DNA from: WRDF01 sp031552235
GTDB taxonomy: Bacteria > Bacteroidota > Bacteroidia > Bacteroidales > Rikenellaceae
Reading direction: 5' to 3'
NCBI GenBank assembly: GCA_031552235.1
Contig: JAVBMR010000026.1
Span: forward strand, 1-64,000
Length of the DNA stretch: 64,000 nt
The translations under genes were made by a program, and so were the position numbers. Below are positions 32,790 through 41,261 of this stretch, one piece after another (within the stretch, counting starts at the first letter, position 1; each line of letters starts with the position of its first letter). The notes below the pieces were generated by a model that made no database searches, was not told where the DNA came from, and saw nothing but the letters and a program-made list of their open reading frames with translations.

Positions 32790-33103
32790 CTTATTCTGCA
32801 ATAAAGCCACTGTACGGCGAATGAAGTGAGCCGTACAGGCCGCGCGTGGAGCGCGGCCTCATGGGCCAGTGCGTTGGGAGGCTTGCCGCAGGCAAGCCAT
32901 GCAGCCTGCCGCCGCCCCATGCGGCGGGCTGGTCGCTTCGGCTTTCTCCGGTAGAGCATCAAGGTTATTTCACTTCCAGGCGTTCCGGTGCGTGTTAATA
33001 TCCCTGCTCTTTCCATGTGCAGGAAGGCATCTCGCTTTCCGCTCATTCGTGTCCGTCGCCGGCGGCAGACCGCATTGCAGGGGGTAATATTGCGGATAAG
33101 CAT
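32789..33103. repeat. Dispersed repeat family A, copy 4 (about 315 bp, full length)
   Basis: The ends are inverted: GCTTATTCTGCAATAAAGCC (32789-32808) and GGGTAATATTGCGGATAAGC (33082-33101). The interior has GGCCGCGCGTGGAGCGCGGCC, a GGCTTGCCG...GCAAGCC stem and the GCAGCCTGCCGCCG...GCGGGCTGGTCGCTT module, shared with copy 2. It abuts the stop codon of the radical SAM gene on one side and a gene remnant on the other. Confidence 0.75.
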
Positions 33104-33107
33104 ATTA

Positions 33108-33299
33108 TTATCCCGTAAGCCCGCCGCCCGCATTAGGCAGTAGACTACTTTCTGCGGCAGTCACAAGCCGCCGCAACACTCCCGTCGGCTCGAAATCTTC
33201 GATCTCGCCCCAGCTGCCACGGGTATGGATGTTCGGAAAACACCGCATACGATTGTCGCTGTTGCCCATGACGTAGGCCGCCCTCAACAGGTCGGCCCA
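33108..33299 (-). pseudogene. Possible gene remnant (63 codons)
   Basis: The minus strand is open for 63 codons with Bacteroidetes-like composition: WADLLRAAYVMGNSDNRMR, then CFPNIHTRGSWGEIEDFE and PTGVLRRLVTAA. It begins right after a stop codon and has its only ATG after ten codons. It is bordered by a family A repeat at its 3' end and a terminator at its 5' end. I do not recognise the family. It could be the C-terminal scrap of a gene destroyed by repeat insertion, or a chance open frame. Confidence 0.4.
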
Positions 33300-33302
33300 C
33301 TA

Positions 33303-33336
33303 CAAAAAAGAGGCCCGGAGCATTAGCTCCGGGCCT
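33303..33336 (-). terminator. Terminator of the pyruvate:ferredoxin oxidoreductase gene
   Basis: AGGCCCGGAGC / GCTCCGGGCCT stem (33311-33336), followed on the minus strand by CTTTTTTG. It lies 21 bp past the stop codon. Confidence 0.9.
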
Positions 33337-33356
33337 TACATTTCTATCTACGGCGA

Positions 33357-36300
33357 CTATTCGTCTTTGCCGTACTCCATCGCCGCGAAGCGTTTATAGG
33401 AGTTGTAGCGCCATTTGGCGTTCTCCTCTGCGGCGTCGAACAGCTGCTGCGCCTCGTCCGGGAACGATTTGAGCAGCGACGTGTAACGCACTTCGTTCCT
33501 CAGGAAGCCCTGGAATTTGCTCCAGTCGGGTTCTTTCGAGTCGAGCGAGAACGGGTTCTTGCCCTCGGCTTCGAGCGACGGATTAAACCTCCAGAGGTGC
33601 CAGTAACCTGCGGCTACGGCCTCTTTGCCCACGGTCTGGGTGCGTGTCATGCCGCCCTTGATACCGTGGTTGATGCACGGCGCGTAGGCGATCACGATCG
33701 ACGGGCCCGGATATGCTTCAGCCTCTTTGAGCGCGTTGAACAACTGGTTCTGGTTCGCGCCTATCGAAACCTGCGCCACATATACGTAACCGTATGTCAT
33801 CGCGATAGCTCCGAGGTCTTTCTTGCGGATGCGTTTGCCTGCCGAAGCGAACTTGGCTACAGCGCCCACCGGAGTGGATTTCGACGACTGGCCGCCGGTG
33901 TTCGAGTAAACTTCTGTATCTACAACGAGGATGTTCACGTCCATACCCGATGCGATCACGTGGTCGAGGCCGCCGTAACCTATGTCATAAGCCCAGCCGT
34001 CGCCGCCGATGATCCACTGCGACTTCTTGATGAAGTTGTCTTTCATCGAGAGCAGTTCCCTGGCGAAATCGGTTCCGGCCGCTTCGAGCATCGGGATAAG
34101 CTTTTCGCTTGCTGCCTTGCTGGCTTCGGCGTCGTTGCGTCCGTCGACCCATTCCTGCATTACGGCTTTGAGGTCGGGGCTGCATGTGGTGCATTCCGAG
34201 ATGCATCCGCACATCATGTCCTCGATCTTATCGCGGAGCTTTTCCGTACCGATAAACATACCGAGGCCGAATTCGGCGTTGTCCTCGAACAGCGAGTTGG
34301 CCCATGCCGGACCGTTACCCTGCGAGTTCACGCAATAAGGCGTAGAAGGCGCCGAGCCGCTGTATATGGATGTACATCCGGTAGCGTTCGCAACCATCAT
34401 GCGGTCGCCGAAGAGCTGTGTAATAGTCTTGATATAAGGCGTTTCGCCGCAACCTGCGCAGGCTCCAGAGAACTCGAACAGCGGCTGTGCGAACTGGCTC
34501 GCCTTGACACTCTTGGTCTTGTCGAGGACGGTATCCTTGTAGCCCACCTGTTTGTTCATCAGGTCCCAGTTCTTCTGCTCGCCCATCTGGCTTTCGAGCG
34601 GCTCCATAACGAGCGCCTTTTCCTTGGCCGGACATACGTCCACACAGTTGCCGCAACCCGTACAGTCGAGCGGGCTTATCTGGATGCGGAACTTGTAGTC
34701 TTTGGTCTGGGTTACTCCCTGGATAGTTTCGACGCCTGTATTGGCCGCTTCTTCGTCGGTCAACAGGAACGGGCGGATCACGGCGTGGGGACAAACGTAG
34801 GCGCACTGGTTACACTGGATACAGTTCGACGAGAGCCACTTCGGGACGTTCACGGCGATGCCGCGTTTTTCCCACGCCGAAGTACCGTTATCCCACGTAC
34901 CGTCTTCGCGGCCGTTGAAAATGCTCACGGGGAGGTCGTCGCCCTTGAGGTTGTTCACCGGGAACACCATGTCCTTAACGAACTGAGGGGCTTCTGCCGG
35001 AACTTTACCAGCGCCTGCTTTGGTCTTCGCTTCGATCTTGGCCCATTCTGCCGGAACTTCCACTTTCTCAACAGCCTTGCCGCCCATGTCCACTGCGGCA
35101 TTGTTCATATTGATGATGTCCTCGCCTTTCTTGCCGTAAGATTTCTTGATGGCCTTCTTCATTTCGTCAACCGCAACGTCGTAAGGTATAACGTTCGCGA
35201 TCTTGAAGAACGCTGCCTGCATGATCGTGTTGGTACGGTTGCCCAGGCCGAGTTCTTCGGCGATCTTGGTGGCGTTGATGATGTAGAAGTTGATATTCTT
35301 CTCGGCCAGTGTTTTCTTCATGTGATCGGGCAGCGATTCCTTGGTCGTCTGCGCGTCGTGGATGCTGTTCAGCAGGAACGAGCCGCCCTTCTTGATGCCC
35401 TTCAGAACGTCGTATTTGTCCACGTAGCTCGGAACGTGGCATGCCACGAAGTCCGGGGTAGCCACGAGGTAGGGCGATGTGATGGGGCTGTCGCCGAAAC
35501 GAAGGTGCGAAGCGGTGTAACCGCCCGATTTCTTCGAGTCGTAGCTGAAGTATGCCTGGCAATATTTGTCGGTGGTGTCGCCGATGATCTTGATCGAGTT
35601 CTTGTTCGCGCCCACAGTACCGTCTGCGCCGAGGCCGAAGAACACGCCTTCGAAAGTGCCCTTCTTGGCAAGCGATATCTCTTCGCCGATCGGGAGCGAC
35701 TTGAACGTCACGTCGTCCACGATACCCACCGTGAAATCGTTCTTCGGCTCGTTCGCTTTGAGGTTGTTGAAGATAGAGATCACCGAGGCCGGGGTAACGT
35801 CTTTCGACGCCAAACCGTAGATACCGCCGATGATCATCGGGCGGTTCTGCTTCCCGTTGAACATCTCCTGCACGTCGAGGTAAAGCGGCTGGCCGGGGGC
35901 TCCGGGTTCTTTCGTACGATCGAGTACGCAGATGCGCTTAACCGACGCGGGAAGCACGTTGAAGAAATATTTCGAGCTGAACGGACGGTAGAGGTGAACC
36001 GAAATGAGGCCCACTTTCTCGCCCTGGCTGTTCATGTAATCTATGGTTTCCTTGATGGTGTCGGTAACCGAACCCATGGCCACAAGCACTTTGTCGGCGT
36101 CTTTCGCGCCGTAATAAGTGAACGGGGCGTAGTCGCGGCCTGTGAGCTTGCTGAGTTCTTTCATTGTGTCGGCCACCATGTCCGGCACTGCGTCGTAATA
36201 CTTGTTCGAAGCCTCGCGCATCTGGAAATAGATGTCGGCGTTCTGGGCCGTACCGCGGCTGACCGGGTGGTTGGGGTTGAGCGCGCGCTTGCGGAATTCC

Positions 36301-36902
36301 GCCAGGGCCTTCTTATCGACGAGGGTTGCGAGTGTTTCAGTGTCGAGCGCCTCTACCTTCTGTATCTCGTGCGATGTGCGGAAGCCGTCGAAGAAATGCA
36401 GGAACGGAACGCGCGATTTGAGCGACACGAGATGCGCAACAGCCGAGAGGTCCATAACTTCCTGTACCGACCCTGTGGCAAGCATTGCGAAACCTGTCTG
36501 GCGTGTGGCCATAACGTCCTGGTGGTCGCCGAAGATCGAGAGCGAAGCCGCCGCGAGGGCGCGTGCCGAAACGTGGAAAACGCCCGGGAGGAGTTCGCCC
36601 GCTATCTTGTACATGTTGGGGATCATGAGGAGCAAACCCTGCGACGCCGTATAGGTAGTCGTAAGCGCACCGGCCTGGAGCGATCCGTGGAGCGCACCTA
36701 CCGCGCCTGCCTCAGACTGCATTTCAACGACCTTCACTGTTTCGCCGAAGATATTCTTGCGTCCGCCGGCCGACCATTCGTCGACATACTCCGCCATAGT
36801 TGACGAAGGCGTGATCGGGTAGATCGCCGCCACTTCGCTGAACATGTAAGAAATGTGTGCCGCGGCGTAGTTACCGTCACACGTGATAAATTTCTTTGCC
36901 AT
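33357..36902 (-). CDS. nifJ: Pyruvate:ferredoxin (flavodoxin) oxidoreductase
   Basis: The 1181-residue single-chain enzyme cleaves pyruvate with CoA to acetyl-CoA, CO2 and reduced ferredoxin, using thiamine diphosphate. The N-terminal domains contain YPITPSSTMAEYVDEW. Two 4Fe-4S motifs are CIQCNQCAYVCPH and CTGCGNCVDVCP. The thiamine domain has CAGCGETPY and CGCISECTTC, which includes cysteines for the proximal cluster, and ends with the GDGWAYDIGYGGLDH region. The length is standard. It is monocistronic with a strong terminator and a leader of about 125 nt. It is an alternative to pyruvate formate-lyase encoded at 14.0-16.2 kb. Confidence 0.97.
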   Translation of the reverse strand: MAKKFITCDGNYAAAHISYMFSEVAAIYPITPSSTMAEYVDEWSAGGRKNIFGETVKVVEMQSEAGAVGALHGSLQAGALTTTYTASQGLLLMIPNMYKIAGELLPGVFHVSARALAAASLSIFGDHQDVMATRQTGFAMLATGSVQEVMDLSAVAHLVSLKSRVPFLHFFDGFRTSHEIQKVEALDTETLATLVDKKALAEFRKRALNPNHPVSRGTAQNADIYFQMREASNKYYDAVPDMVADTMKELSKLTGRDYAPFTYYGAKDADKVLVAMGSVTDTIKETIDYMNSQGEKVGLISVHLYRPFSSKYFFNVLPASVKRICVLDRTKEPGAPGQPLYLDVQEMFNGKQNRPMIIGGIYGLASKDVTPASVISIFNNLKANEPKNDFTVGIVDDVTFKSLPIGEEISLAKKGTFEGVFFGLGADGTVGANKNSIKIIGDTTDKYCQAYFSYDSKKSGGYTASHLRFGDSPITSPYLVATPDFVACHVPSYVDKYDVLKGIKKGGSFLLNSIHDAQTTKESLPDHMKKTLAEKNINFYIINATKIAEELGLGNRTNTIMQAAFFKIANVIPYDVAVDEMKKAIKKSYGKKGEDIINMNNAAVDMGGKAVEKVEVPAEWAKIEAKTKAGAGKVPAEAPQFVKDMVFPVNNLKGDDLPVSIFNGREDGTWDNGTSAWEKRGIAVNVPKWLSSNCIQCNQCAYVCPHAVIRPFLLTDEEAANTGVETIQGVTQTKDYKFRIQISPLDCTGCGNCVDVCPAKEKALVMEPLESQMGEQKNWDLMNKQVGYKDTVLDKTKSVKASQFAQPLFEFSGACAGCGETPYIKTITQLFGDRMMVANATGCTSIYSGSAPSTPYCVNSQGNGPAWANSLFEDNAEFGLGMFIGTEKLRDKIEDMMCGCISECTTCSPDLKAVMQEWVDGRNDAEASKAASEKLIPMLEAAGTDFARELLSMKDNFIKKSQWIIGGDGWAYDIGYGGLDHVIASGMDVNILVVDTEVYSNTGGQSSKSTPVGAVAKFASAGKRIRKKDLGAIAMTYGYVYVAQVSIGANQNQLFNALKEAEAYPGPSIVIAYAPCINHGIKGGMTRTQTVGKEAVAAGYWHLWRFNPSLEAEGKNPFSLDSKEPDWSKFQGFLRNEVRYTSLLKSFPDEAQQLFDAAEENAKWRYNSYKRFAAMEYGKDE

Positions 36903-37037
36903 TAGGTAGAATTTTCTTTATTTGTTTGGTATTATTAGAGTTTTTTAGAGTCTGATAACGGATTGCACATGAACGTTCTTGCTGAGGGAAGTACGGCTTC
37001 CAACACAGCAAAAACAATCGTTAATCTCAAACATCCA

Positions 37038-37070
37038 CAAATATACACCATTTTTTGATACTGTCCCAAA
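37038..37070 (-). promoter_or_regulatory. Promoter of the pyruvate:ferredoxin oxidoreductase gene
   Basis: On the minus strand TTTG (37067-37070) and TATATTTG (37038-37045) are 21 bp apart. Transcription would start about 125-130 nt before the ATG at 36902. Confidence 0.7.
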
Positions 37071-37134
37071 AAATCACATATTTTAATGATGGTAATATTA
37101 TCAGGTTTTGTTATGCGCCTTTTACGGCACCGGA

Positions 37135-37167
37135 TTTGCCGTCATTCGGCCAACATTGCTATCTTTG
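37135..37167 (+). promoter_or_regulatory. Promoter of the M16 protease pair
   Basis: TTTG (37135-37138) and TATCTTTG (37160-37167) are 21 bp apart and 22 bp before the chosen ATG at 37189. This rules out the longer start at 37108. Confidence 0.7.
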
Positions 37168-37188
37168 CCCACGAATAACCGAAACCAT

Positions 37189-38436
37189 ATGATCAAATAT
37201 ACCGAACGAACGCTGGCCAACGGACTGACCGTGCTCGCCCACCGCGACGCGGACACCCGCATGGCCACGGTGAACGTCGTCTACAAGGTCGGCTCGCGAA
37301 ACGAAAATCCCGAGAGGACAGGCTTCGCGCATCTTTTCGAACACCTCATGTTCCGCGGCACAAAGCTCGTCCCCGACTTCGATATCCCGATACAGGAGGC
37401 CTGCGGCGAGAACAACGCCTTCACCGGCAACGACTACACGGACTATTACATCACCCTGCCCGCGGAGAATATCGAAACCGCGCTGTGGCTGGAAGCGGAC
37501 AGGATGACCGGGCTGAACATAACCAGAACCGCCCTCGAAGCCGAGAAAAAAGTGGTCATCGAGGAGTTCAACCAGCGCTACCTCAACCAGCCCTACGGCG
37601 ATATGTGGATGCTGCTGCGCTCGCTGGCCTACACCGTCCACCCCTACCGCTGGTCTGCCATCGGCATGACGCCCGACCACATCGCCGGGGCGTCGCTGTC
37701 GGAGGTCAGGGAGTTCTACCACCGCTGGTACAACCCATCGAACGCCATACTCTCCATCGCCGGCGACATTCCCGAAGACAAGGCTGTCGAGCTTGCCGAA
37801 AAATGGTTCGGCGGCATTACAGGCGAGGCTTCCCATCCGCTCGAACTGCCTGCCGAGCCGCCCCAAACCGAGGCCCGCAGGCTTGAGGTCACGCGTCCCG
37901 TACCTGCCACCGCCGTTACCGTGGCGTTCAAAATGGGCGGCAGGCTAGACCGTAATTTCTACCAATGCGACCTCATTTCCGACCTTCTGGCCGGGGGCGC
38001 ATCGGCACGCCTCAACCAGAGCCTCGTGAAGGAGCTGGGGCTTTTCTCGGCGGTGAACGCCTATATCTCGGGCGACGTCGACCCGGGGCTTTTCATAGTG
38101 ACGGGACACCTGCTTCCGGGGGTTACGGCAGAAAAAGGCGAGGCGGCCATCTGGGGCGAACTGGGAAAGTTGAAGACAGTTCCGGCGGCCGATTACGAGC
38201 TGGAAAAAGTGAAGAACAAATTCGAGGCCGGCACCATATTCGGCGAGCTGAACGTGATGAACAAGGCAATGAACCTCGGGTTCTACAGAATGCTCGGGGA
38301 CATGTCGCTGCTCAACGGCGAGATCGACATTTTTCGCTCCATCACCGCATCCGAAGTGATGGAAGCGGCACGCGCGACCTTCCGCGCAGAAACAAGCTCG
38401 ACACTCATTTACCTCCCTGAAAACCAGCAACAATGA
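37189..38436 (+). CDS. M16 family zinc peptidase (active subunit)
   Basis: The 415-residue protein has the inverted zinc motif HxxEH (H48-L-F-E51-H52 in TGFAHLFEHLMF) and a downstream glutamate-rich helix (EAEKKVVIEEFNQRY) that supplies the third ligand. It is the catalytic member of an M16 pair with the next gene, whose start overlaps its stop codon by 4 bp (ATGA). No signal peptide is seen, so it is probably cytoplasmic or periplasmic without a classical signal. M16 enzymes degrade peptides inside a closed two-subunit chamber. The start is fixed by the promoter at 37135-37167. Confidence 0.9.
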   Translation: MIKYTERTLANGLTVLAHRDADTRMATVNVVYKVGSRNENPERTGFAHLFEHLMFRGTKLVPDFDIPIQEACGENNAFTGNDYTDYYITLPAENIETALWLEADRMTGLNITRTALEAEKKVVIEEFNQRYLNQPYGDMWMLLRSLAYTVHPYRWSAIGMTPDHIAGASLSEVREFYHRWYNPSNAILSIAGDIPEDKAVELAEKWFGGITGEASHPLELPAEPPQTEARRLEVTRPVPATAVTVAFKMGGRLDRNFYQCDLISDLLAGGASARLNQSLVKELGLFSAVNAYISGDVDPGLFIVTGHLLPGVTAEKGEAAIWGELGKLKTVPAADYELEKVKNKFEAGTIFGELNVMNKAMNLGFYRMLGDMSLLNGEIDIFRSITASEVMEAARATFRAETSSTLIYLPENQQQ

Positions 38437-39737
38437 CAAATAACATACACGCACGGCCGGCGATAGTCGTGCCGGACAAAATAAACATTTGCCAACCCGA
38501 AAGCTCGGTACTGCCCAACGGCGTTCCGCTGCACGTTATCGATTGCAGCGATCAGGATGTGGCACGCGTCAGCTTCGTGTTCAACGCCGGGACGGCATTC
38601 CAGAACGCTCCCTTCTCGGCTTCCGCCACCGCAAACCTGCTGGCCGAGGGCACATCGAAATTCACGGCGCAACAGGTGGCCGAGAAGCTCGATTTCTACG
38701 GCTCGTTCTATGAGGTGTCGCTCGACCGCGACTACGCCGTCATCACGTTCGTGTCGCTCCTCAAATTCTTTCCGCAGACCCTCGAAGTCGCCCGCGAAAT
38801 ACTTTTAGCCCCGGCTTTCGACGCGAACGAGGTCGGCATATACTGCACCAAGCGCAAACAACAGTTGGCCGTCGAGCGCAGCAAGGCCGCAACCCAGGCA
38901 CGCGAGCTGTTCAGCGAGGCACTTTTCGGGGAAAACCACCCCTACGGCGTGGGCTACCACGAATCGCGCTACGACGATCTCTCGCGCACCCGGCTTGAGG
39001 AGTTCTACCGCCGCCGCTACACCGCCGAAAACTGTTTCGTGGTATGCAGCGGCAAGCTCGACGCCTCGACCTGCGCGGCGATAGCGGCGCTCGCGGGCGA
39101 CATCCCGCAGGGCGGCGAAAAGCCCGCGGACGCTTTCCCGGCGCCAAAGAGCATCGCTTCGAAGTATAAGAAATACAACGGCGCCGTGCAGTCGGCCATA
39201 AGGGTCGGGAAACTGCTTTTCACGCGCACCCATCCCGACTTTATCCCAATGCAGGTCGTGACGACACTGCTCGGAGGGTACTTCGGGTCGCGGCTCGTAC
39301 GCAACCTGCGCGAGGAACGCGGCTACACCTACGGCATCTATTCGGCCATGGCCAACCTCGAACATGCCGGATACATGGCCATCGCAACCGAGGTAGCCAC
39401 CGAAGCCACCGAGGACGCCGTGCGCCAGATATCGGTCGAGATGGAGCGCCTGCGCCACGAACTCGTGGGGGAGCAGGAACTCGGCATGGTCAGGAACATC
39501 ATGACGGGCGAGGTTATGCGCATACTCGACGGGCCGTTCGGCATAGCCGACGTGACCATCGAGAATATCCAGAACGGCACGGGCAACGACTACCTCGACC
39601 GTTTCCTGGAAACCGTGAAGTCAGTCACGCCGGAGCAGGTGCGCGACACCGCGGCGAAATACCTCGACCCGGCCACATACACCACCGTCATCGTCGGCAG
39701 CGACCCCTCGGGCGGAAGTTTCGGACTGAAACTGTAG
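38433..39737 (+). CDS. M16 family peptidase homologue (non-catalytic subunit)
   Basis: The 434-residue protein aligns in architecture with the preceding M16 enzyme but lacks the HxxEH motif: the equivalent segment is FSASATANLLAEGTS. It keeps the C-terminal Arg/Tyr pair region (RNLREERGYTYGIYS) that in M16B subunits helps bind substrate. Coupled translation by the 4-bp ATGA overlap fits a 1:1 heterodimer of active and inactive subunits, as known for bacterial and mitochondrial M16B pairs. The gene ends 62 bp before a palindromic repeat. Confidence 0.88.
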   Translation: MTNNIHARPAIVVPDKINICQPESSVLPNGVPLHVIDCSDQDVARVSFVFNAGTAFQNAPFSASATANLLAEGTSKFTAQQVAEKLDFYGSFYEVSLDRDYAVITFVSLLKFFPQTLEVAREILLAPAFDANEVGIYCTKRKQQLAVERSKAATQARELFSEALFGENHPYGVGYHESRYDDLSRTRLEEFYRRRYTAENCFVVCSGKLDASTCAAIAALAGDIPQGGEKPADAFPAPKSIASKYKKYNGAVQSAIRVGKLLFTRTHPDFIPMQVVTTLLGGYFGSRLVRNLREERGYTYGIYSAMANLEHAGYMAIATEVATEATEDAVRQISVEMERLRHELVGEQELGMVRNIMTGEVMRILDGPFGIADVTIENIQNGTGNDYLDRFLETVKSVTPEQVRDTAAKYLDPATYTTVIVGSDPSGGSFGLKL

Positions 39738-39799
39738 CCATGCCGGCATACGGCAAGCCACATCCGCATACACAAGCATAAGAGCTTGTAACACTTGCA

Positions 39800-39862
39800 G
39801 AATACAGGATGCGCCTCGGCAATTCAAGCAAGCTTGACTGCACTCGGCTTTCACTATATTTG
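39800..39862 (+). repeat. Promoter-bearing palindrome family D, copy 1
   Basis: AATACAGGATGCGCCTCGG...CTCGGC, then TTTCACTATATTTG, with inner stem GCAATTCAAGC/GCTTGACTGC. The right end is a perfect -7 box (TATATTTG, 39855-39862). Related copies are at 49001-49072 and 63668-63736, all upstream of genes on the plus strand. Confidence 0.75.
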
Positions 39863-39890
39863 CGAGAACCAAAAAAAACAGCTACTTTTG
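39859..39890 (+). promoter_or_regulatory. Promoter of tRNA-Arg
   Basis: TTTG (39859-39862, the end of repeat D) and TACTTTTG (39883-39890) are 20 bp apart, 16 bp before the tRNA. The repeat therefore supplies the -33 element, and its own TATATTTG may be a second start. Confidence 0.6.
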
Positions 39891-39906
39891 CTGCCCATAA
39901 GACAAT

Positions 39907-39980
39907 GGTCCCGTAGCTCAGCTGGATAGAGCAACAGCCTTCTAAGCTGTAGGTCTTTGGTTCGAATCCAAACGGGATCA
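39907..39980 (+). tRNA. tRNA-Arg (TCT)
   Basis: A complete cloverleaf: acceptor GGTCCCG/CGGGATC with one G-U pair, D-arm GCTC...GAGC, anticodon loop CTTCTAA (anticodon TCT) and T-loop TTCGAAT. Discriminator A; CCA is not encoded. Confidence 0.95.
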
Positions 39981-39984
39981 CCGG

Positions 39985-40027
39985 AAATAAGATGGTTGCG
40001 ATATTTTATCGCAACCATCTTATTTTT
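39985..40027 (+). terminator. Terminator of tRNA-Arg
   Basis: AAATAAGATGGTTGCGATA pairs with its complement around a short T-rich loop and is followed by TTTTTT. It starts 5 bp after the tRNA. Confidence 0.9.
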
Positions 40028-40098
40028 TATTGGATACAATTTGCATAAACACTGTCGACGGGAAAATATTTTAATAACACCCTCCGGTCCGCAGGCAG

Positions 40099-41019
40099 TT
40101 AATCTGCCACCGGCTCTATAATCTTAATGCAGCGAACAGGCCCGTTATTGGTTTTATAGTTGCGTTCCTGACCTGCCGTTGAACCGCGGCCTGACGTGAA
40201 CACCAATGCCCTGTGATAACTAATATTATATTCCGAAGAACTCACTTGGTAACCATATTGCAATATGACACCGCCTGCATCAGCGATAATCGAATTTATG
40301 TCGGGCATTCCTGAAACCTCTTCCGCGACAGGCAGGGTAACCGAATCCCATGTTTGGGGAGCAATCCTCGCATATACGCAATAAATATACTGCAATTCAT
40401 TCATTGCAGGCAAATACCAGCCGTCGCCTTTGTCCGCACAAAACTCAAAAGCCGGATAACCGCTATAATCGCTGACAATATTTTTTATCACAGTCATATT
40501 TACCCGTCCATCTTCTTTGCTATTGGCTCCGGTACCTGTTTCCAGAGGCCCCCATGAACACATCCCTTCGTCAAGGTTCAATATCTTAACATGCGTAGCC
40601 GCCGCATCATTTCCCTCACCAACCGTATGTGACGGATCGAGCCAAAAAACGACACCTTCCGCCGTCGCGGCATTTTCAGGATCGGGATAGTAGTCGCCAA
40701 CCTTGAAGCGAATCTCTTCAAATTCAGCTTTTACCGATACCGCCTCACCGGGCATGATGAAAGTAGCGTGAGTGGACGCAGCATCTGCAATGACAACATC
40801 ACCGCCGGTCACCCTCCACGTAACGAATCTATAGTTGCTATTGGGCGTAGCGGTGATTGTCACCTCATCACCCGCCTTGGCTGAAGCCGGGTCTGCCGTG
40901 GCCACACCGTTACCGTCCGTAGTTACCGTAACCCGATATTTTTGGGGAGATTCTTTTTCTTTGTCGCATGAGCTTAAAAACAACCCGAGTATCGACAAGC
41001 CTAATATTAGATTTTTCAT
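40099..41019 (-). CDS. Surface lipoprotein with InlB-type repeat and DUF1566/FISUMP-like domain
   Basis: The 306-residue protein has a lipoprotein signal (MKNLILGLSILGLFLSSC, C18). Residues about 28-100 form a bacterial-repeat (InlB B-repeat-like) module: VTVTTDGNGVATADPASAKA and VTITATPNSNYRFVTW. The remainder (about 105-300) resembles the Trp/Gly-rich DUF1566-type domain (GDGWYLPAMNELQYIY, near the end PVRCIKI). These are typical of Bacteroidetes surface proteins that may act in adhesion; no enzyme motif is seen. The 35-codon lipoprotein-like frame 8 bp upstream is probably in the same transcript. Confidence 0.75.
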   Translation of the reverse strand: MKNLILGLSILGLFLSSCDKEKESPQKYRVTVTTDGNGVATADPASAKAGDEVTITATPNSNYRFVTWRVTGGDVVIADAASTHATFIMPGEAVSVKAEFEEIRFKVGDYYPDPENAATAEGVVFWLDPSHTVGEGNDAAATHVKILNLDEGMCSWGPLETGTGANSKEDGRVNMTVIKNIVSDYSGYPAFEFCADKGDGWYLPAMNELQYIYCVYARIAPQTWDSVTLPVAEEVSGMPDINSIIADAGGVILQYGYQVSSSEYNISYHRALVFTSGRGSTAGQERNYKTNNGPVRCIKIIEPVAD

Positions 41020-41027
41020 GGCACTTT

Positions 41028-41135
41028 TTATTCGTTCACCAGCAAAGTTAATGAAATCCCAACACCCTTTGTTGCGTCATCGCCGCACGCCGTCGGCGCC
41101 ACGAGTGCAAGCGCAAAAAACAAAAATTTTTTCAT
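41028..41135 (-). CDS. Very small lipoprotein-like ORF (35 aa)
   Basis: From the ATG at 41135 the product is MKKFLFFALALVAPTACGDD plus 15 residues ending in TLLVNE. It has a charged N-terminus, a hydrophobic core and a lipobox-like PTAC, so a small exported lipopeptide is possible. It ends 8 bp before the next lipoprotein gene. It could equally be the leftover start of a truncated lipoprotein gene. A -7-like box TATATTAG on the minus strand (41164-41171) lies 29 bp upstream. Confidence 0.4.
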   Translation of the reverse strand: MKKFLFFALALVAPTACGDDATKGVGISLTLLVNE

Positions 41136-41179
41136 TGCGAAACAGATTAGTGATTCCAATGCCCTAATATAGAAATTAA

Positions 41180-41195
41180 ATATGGAACTCCATAT
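41180..41195. promoter_or_regulatory. 16-bp palindrome in a divergent promoter region
   Basis: ATATGGA-AC-TCCATAT is a perfect inverted repeat between the lipoprotein genes (minus) and the ECF sigma gene (plus). It lies close to candidate -7 boxes on both strands and could be an operator. No regulator gene is adjacent. Confidence 0.4.
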
Positions 41196-41261
41196 CCGGA
41201 TGCAACACTTTTGCCTATATTGCGTCTTTAATGTAAACCCAAGCCAGCGCGACCCGGGCAA

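Noticed and set aside
33597..36803. 1068-codon open frame on the plus strand opposite the pyruvate:ferredoxin oxidoreductase gene
   Set aside because: It is antisense to a certain gene. Its His/Arg/Val-rich composition is typical of the complement of GC-biased codons, and no motif is seen.
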